Below, one piece after another: positions 27,473-30,617 of a stretch of DNA of 30,617 nt. The DNA is from a virus. The stretch spans positions 1 through 30,617 of the IMG/VR virus record IMGVR_UViG_3300009537_000113; one strand, given 5' to 3'. The notes under the pieces were generated by a model. That model did not search any database. It had not been told where the DNA came from and saw only the letters and a list, made by a program, of their open reading frames with translations. The translations under genes and the position numbers were made by a program. Each line of letters starts with the position of its first letter. Position 1 is the first letter of the stretch.

Positions 27473-28795
27473 TTAGACGCTCACGACGCCGGAGATGATG
27501 GTCTTGTGGATAGCACCCGCGAGAGTGCCGCTGAACTTGACGTCCGGAAGAGTTCGTGAACTCTTATCCGCCGCCGTGACATCTGCGACGAGCGGAACGG
27601 TGACCACAGGCTCGGGGTCTTCCGCCAAGATTGTTCGGTTGACCGCTCGAGTGAGCGATGCGAGCACCTCGGCCTGGACAACTGCGACACCCGGATCAGT
27701 GAACGGGATCTTCTCAGCTCCAGACAGCACCTCGAAGACAGCCTTCGACATGTCGTCCTCGAGCCAGTCGATGCCGCGCTGAACATCGATGAAATCGCCG
27801 TCGGCGGTCGTACCTTCGGACATGATACGCTTGCCGGCAACAGTCTCGTAGAAGTTCGCGTTGCGCGCCGTGAGGTTCGTGCGATGCGTCGTCGTGAGTA
27901 CGACGGGTGACACGCCTTGGAGCGTCTTGAACTTCCACGTGATGGAACCGACTTCCGTCGGCAGACACCGACCGAGCCACGCTGCGGCGTTGAACTCTGA
28001 CGGATCTGGATGGTAGATGCCGGCGACCCGACCGTAGCCCAGGGTGGCGATGTCGTCGAGAGTGTCGGAGTTGCCGACGGTGGTGAGGATGGCGTCGTTT
28101 TCGTTGACGTCGAAGACGTAGATCTTCTTGCGGGCATTGACCCATGCGGCAGCAGCGAGAACGTAGGCGTTCGAGTTGTACAGCGTAACGAGAGCATACC
28201 ACGAATCGTCCACGTCCTGAATCGCCGACAGATCAGTAGCAACACCCGGATCGGCGTGAAGTTGCTCAATCTTACCGTCGACCGCTGGGTCACCCAGCTC
28301 GAGCGAGAACCAGTTGCCCGGCGCATCGGCCGTGATGGTGAGATGCGTTGTGTCGTCGGACGCGGTGAAGTTCTTGCCGACGACTGCATTCAGCAACGGC
28401 TCGAGTCCCGCCGTGATCTCGGCGACAGTCGCACTGCTGTCCGCTGTGAAGGATACGGTCTCGGTGGTCCCGCCTTCGTTGACCACAGTGATCTCGTAGG
28501 TATGGTCATCGATGGCGAGCGGCGTGAACCGGTACACCTGAGTCGGCGGCAGAGCGCTGCGACCGATGGCGATACGCGTCGGATGCGGTTGCTGCGAGAA
28601 GATCGCCTGAGCAGCGAGATACTCGGGCGAGTCCGTAGCGAAATCGTCATCGACGCCATCGAGATCGTTGTAGAATCGGATTCGTTCCGCGAAGGAGGCG
28701 TTCGCCGACAGAATCAGCGGTACGCCGAATCCGGCACGGGCGACCCCGACCGAATCCACGGTGATAGTGAGCTGAACGTGATTGACCAGGGACAT
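27473..28795 (-). CDS. Contractile tail sheath protein (DUF3383-like)
   Basis: 440 residues; AGGAGG lies upstream of its ATG, with 11 bases between. The DUF3383 features are HVQLTITVDSVGVARAGFGVPLIL at the N-terminus, YLAAQAIFSQQPHPTRIAIGR, and a C-terminal region with NFYETVAGKRIMSEGTTADGDFIDVQRGIDWLEDDM. An inserted beta-rich part (about 88-175: YEITVVNEGGTTETVSFTA to WFSLELGD) is probably the exposed domain of the sheath. The protein forms the contracting outer tube and, with the tube gene next to it, proves a myovirus-type tail. Confidence 0.92.
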   Translation of the reverse strand: MSLVNHVQLTITVDSVGVARAGFGVPLILSANASFAERIRFYNDLDGVDDDFATDSPEYLAAQAIFSQQPHPTRIAIGRSALPPTQVYRFTPLAIDDHTYEITVVNEGGTTETVSFTADSSATVAEITAGLEPLLNAVVGKNFTASDDTTHLTITADAPGNWFSLELGDPAVDGKIEQLHADPGVATDLSAIQDVDDSWYALVTLYNSNAYVLAAAAWVNARKKIYVFDVNENDAILTTVGNSDTLDDIATLGYGRVAGIYHPDPSEFNAAAWLGRCLPTEVGSITWKFKTLQGVSPVVLTTTHRTNLTARNANFYETVAGKRIMSEGTTADGDFIDVQRGIDWLEDDMSKAVFEVLSGAEKIPFTDPGVAVVQAEVLASLTRAVNRTILAEDPEPVVTVPLVADVTAADKSSRTLPDVKFSGTLAGAIHKTIISGVVSV

Positions 28796-28810
28796 GGGTT
28801 TGGTTTCCTC

Positions 28811-29620
28811 CTAGGAAAATGGCGGATCGTTTTCGAGTTCCGCGATTTCGATGTACGTCCCATCCTCACTTATCTCTTCCGCAAGGTGAGCCGTGACCGT
28901 AAGTAGACCTCTGCGATCTATGTCCGAGCCGATAGTAACATCGAGCTCTTGTACCTGCGAGAAGATCGCAGGCGATACGCCGGCCGCATTGAGCGGGTCA
29001 GCGATAGACGGGAGAATAACTTTGGTCATCACGTTGTGGAGCAAGGCAGCGGGACGATTGTCCTGCGTCGGATCACCGCCGTATGCCTGAAGCGTGATGG
29101 TGAGCAAGCGAGTTCCTCGGACTGTGTGCTGGATCTCCTCACCTGCTCGAGCGGTCGATGCAGTTCCATTGATGGTGTGTGTGCCCGAGCCTGCATCGGA
29201 GAATGACACGGGAACTGGCACAGGATTGATAGCGTCCTGGAACGTCGCTGCCAGCTGGATTGTATCCACGCCGATGACGATGACCCAGTAGTCCGTGTCG
29301 AGTGCGAGCCCGGTGGGAAGGGTGCCGGTCGTAGTGAGCCGAACAGGCCCGTCTCCTGTGACGTAGGCGTGACCGGTGACGTCGAGCTCGTCATTTGCGA
29401 AGTCCACAACATCGACATCATCGGCGGCGAGCGTCAGGGGCTTGTCGACTGTGTTGATCCAGTCCTGACCCTTCTTCTCGATAGCGAGCTGGATGCCGAT
29501 GTACGGTTCGGTCGGACGCTGGATCTGACCTTTCTCGTGGAGCACCTGCTCTTCGGGAAGGCCGGTCGCCGCTACGACCCAATCGAAGATCGCATCCTCT
29601 ATGTCTGTCCAGACAATCAC
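28811..29620 (-). CDS. Neck/tail terminator protein with inserted beta domain
   Basis: 269 residues. The ends (VWTDIEDAIFDWVVAATGLPEEQVLHEKGQIQRPTEPYIGIQL, then RLLTITLQAYGGDP, LHNVMTKVILPSIADPLNAAG, IDRRGLLTVTAHLAEEI) match neck or tail-terminator proteins of the LIC_12616 type found just upstream of DUF3383 sheaths. Between them (about 70-155) sits an inserted immunoglobulin-like module (GPVRLTTTGTLPTGLALDTD, YWVIVIGVDTIQLAATF, GSGTHTI) that occurs in several unrelated phage structural proteins. It would cap the tail and join it to the head; the insert probably faces outward. Confidence 0.72.
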   Translation of the reverse strand: MIVWTDIEDAIFDWVVAATGLPEEQVLHEKGQIQRPTEPYIGIQLAIEKKGQDWINTVDKPLTLAADDVDVVDFANDELDVTGHAYVTGDGPVRLTTTGTLPTGLALDTDYWVIVIGVDTIQLAATFQDAINPVPVPVSFSDAGSGTHTINGTASTARAGEEIQHTVRGTRLLTITLQAYGGDPTQDNRPAALLHNVMTKVILPSIADPLNAAGVSPAIFSQVQELDVTIGSDIDRRGLLTVTAHLAEEISEDGTYIEIAELENDPPFS

Positions 29621-29979
29621 ACGGGCTCCGCAATTGCGATGGCGTGCCAGTACTCATCGTCATCGGGATCTTCCCAACGGTCGCTCTCAACCACGGTGTA
29701 CTCCGTGCCGTTCACAGTGAAGCGGTCACCCTCGCCGGTGTTCTTGTCCTGAACCTTGAGCTCGGTGACCGTGAAGATCTCCTGGATGTCCTGAGCGTGG
29801 TACGTCTCGGTCAGTTGCACTAGGCGCTTCCCCGTTACGGGAACCAGAACCGCATCGATGGGAAACGTCGACTCAGCACCATCGACCTTCCGACCCTTGA
29901 GCAATGTATTCGGTGCGCGGCGAGTGACAGTTAACGCTGCCTGGTTCTTTAAGCAGTCAATAGTTTCGAGGAAGCTCAC
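29617..29979 (-). CDS. Head-tail connector-region protein
   Basis: 120 residues, four-base overlaps on both sides. A beta-rich protein with KRLVQLTETYHAQDIQEIFTVTELKVQDKNTGEGDRFTVNGTEYTVVESDRWED, which reads like a head-closure or connector barrel domain. The clearest support is position: between an HK97 gp10-like neck protein and the tail terminator. Exact role in the neck is not shown by sequence. Confidence 0.55.
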   Translation of the reverse strand: MSFLETIDCLKNQAALTVTRRAPNTLLKGRKVDGAESTFPIDAVLVPVTGKRLVQLTETYHAQDIQEIFTVTELKVQDKNTGEGDRFTVNGTEYTVVESDRWEDPDDDEYWHAIAIAEPV

Positions 29980-30452
29980 TGTTCTTTATCTACTTCCCAG
30001 GAGATCGATTGTACGAGTCGACCCGTATCAACGAGCGGTCGATCTGATCCCTTGCGAGCAACGGTCCGGGGCTTTAGAGGTGGGGGGATATGTCCCTCCG
30101 AAGTGATACGTTTCTGCACTTGCGCTGCGCCCCACGCTCCGAGGATCTCGAGCGCACGCTTGTGAGTGAGCTTGCCGGTGACCACCTTCTTCGAGAGTTG
30201 AGTAGTGATCTTCGCAAGATCACGCTTCTTCTCACGGAAAGTGCGGCGGAGGAAGCTGCGTTCAGGGATACCCGCCTTGGGTGCGCCGAACTCATGGATC
30301 GTCCCAATGTCCACCATGGTCGCGCCGCCGCTCTCGGTTGGCTCCCCGCCACCCTTACTCTGCAGGATGCCGACTTTGACTCGTCTCTTCGCGAGTTGGT
30401 CCACTTCCTTACGCAGCTTCCTCCACACACGGTCATCTACTCCCTCAGGCAT
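29976..30452 (-). CDS. Neck protein, HK97 gp10-like / virion morphogenesis
   Basis: 158 residues. The core VKVGILQ, then MVDIGTIHEFGAPKAGIPERSFLRRTFREKK is the signature of the gp10-like/gpG neck family (the HEFG..GIPxRSFL motif), followed by basic helices (KRALEILGAWGAAQVQKRI) and PLVDTGRLVQSISW near the end, also conserved. It joins connector to tail in assembly. It follows the membrane-like frame at 30459 by six bases with no strong ribosome site. Confidence 0.8.
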   Translation of the reverse strand: MPEGVDDRVWRKLRKEVDQLAKRRVKVGILQSKGGGEPTESGGATMVDIGTIHEFGAPKAGIPERSFLRRTFREKKRDLAKITTQLSKKVVTGKLTHKRALEILGAWGAAQVQKRITSEGHIPPPLKPRTVARKGSDRPLVDTGRLVQSISWEVDKEQ

Positions 30453-30458
30453 GAAGAG

Positions 30459-30617
30459 CTACCCGAGCAGCTTCCCCACGACGGGCTTGGCGAACCGCTT
30501 GTACAGAACACTCCATCCGCCGGCGGCGACGATGGCGAACAGGAACGCGGACTTCACGTCCACCCATTCTGGGCTGACACCGGCGAACATCGCAGTGCCG
30601 ACCATGCCCAGGAATGC
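30459..30617 (-). CDS. 3' part of a small membrane-type protein (cut by the window edge)
   Basis: On the minus strand the frame runs from the window edge to a TAG at 30461-30459, giving 52 residues. It contains two hydrophobic stretches, FLGMVGTAMFAGVS and AFLFAIVAAGGWSVLY, separated by a short polar turn, and ends in a basic tail (KRFAKPVVGKLLG). The shape, two short helices and a charged C-terminus, is that of a small holin or membrane protein, but its position among neck genes is unusual for a holin. An in-frame ATG at 30605 exists without a visible ribosome site. Confidence 0.45.
   Translation of the reverse strand, partial: AFLGMVGTAMFAGVSPEWVDVKSAFLFAIVAAGGWSVLYKRFAKPVVGKLLG

Noticed and set aside
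28010-28906. 298-codon open frame on the plus strand
   Set aside because: It is antisense to the sheath gene, whose family match is clear; high GC leaves long open antisense frames.

Overview
The window is a GC-rich stretch of a tailed bacteriophage (or a phage-derived contig) with a contractile tail, i.e. a myovirus-type virion. This rests on a sheath of the DUF3383 type, a DUF3277-type tube, a frameshifted tail-assembly chaperone, a short tape measure and a complete baseplate set. Shine-Dalgarno sequences, sigma70-like promoters and a bacterial-type DNA polymerase I point to a bacterial host, which I cannot name. I saw no integrase, tRNA, CRISPR array or insertion sequence.

Layout. (1) Positions 2-427 hold the 3' end of a plus-strand gene. 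(2) Positions 428-1197 are non-coding, with two families of short repeats, an inverted repeat and an AT-rich tract; this is the best origin or control-region candidate. (3) Positions 1198-6303 carry small, tightly overlapping plus-strand early genes: an HTH protein, coiled-coil and P-loop proteins, a Dam-like methylase, a run of small Cys-rich zinc-ribbon proteins, a DEDDh exonuclease, and a second promoter driving a 2H phosphoesterase and a possible pyrimidine-dimer glycosylase. (4) Positions 6227-8297 are a minus-strand island encoding an HTH protein and a primase-helicase. Its promoter lies on top of the promoter of the next plus-strand operon. (5) Positions 8373-11319 form a nucleotide-modification cassette: a dNMP kinase, two ThyA-family proteins, a MazG/HisE-like pyrophosphohydrolase and a dCMP deaminase. 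(6) Positions 11316-18139 form a replication and recombination module: UDG-DNA polymerase I fusion, Cas4/RecB-like nuclease, Sak4-like ATPase, DUF669 protein, VRR-NUC nuclease and SNF2 helicase. It ends at a strong intrinsic terminator (18211-18254). (7) Positions 18384-30617 are the late genes on the minus strand, read leftward from the neck proteins through sheath, tube, chaperones, tape measure, baseplate and tail fibre to an amidase endolysin. Capsid, portal and (probably) terminase genes would lie beyond the right edge.

How it fits together. The early genes appear to make a replisome and remodel the dNTP pool. Both ThyA-family proteins carry Asp where thymidylate synthase has the dUMP-selecting Asn. 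This is the T4 dCMP-hydroxymethylase signature, so 5-hydroxymethylcytosine (or a derivative) in the phage DNA is the most interesting prediction. Other points worth a second look are the overlapping divergent promoters at 8309-8354, the 770-bp repeat region, a recurring CGCCTGAG element, a 176-nt dual-coding overlap, an internal start inside the SNF2 gene, and a large excess of the palindrome CTCGAG.
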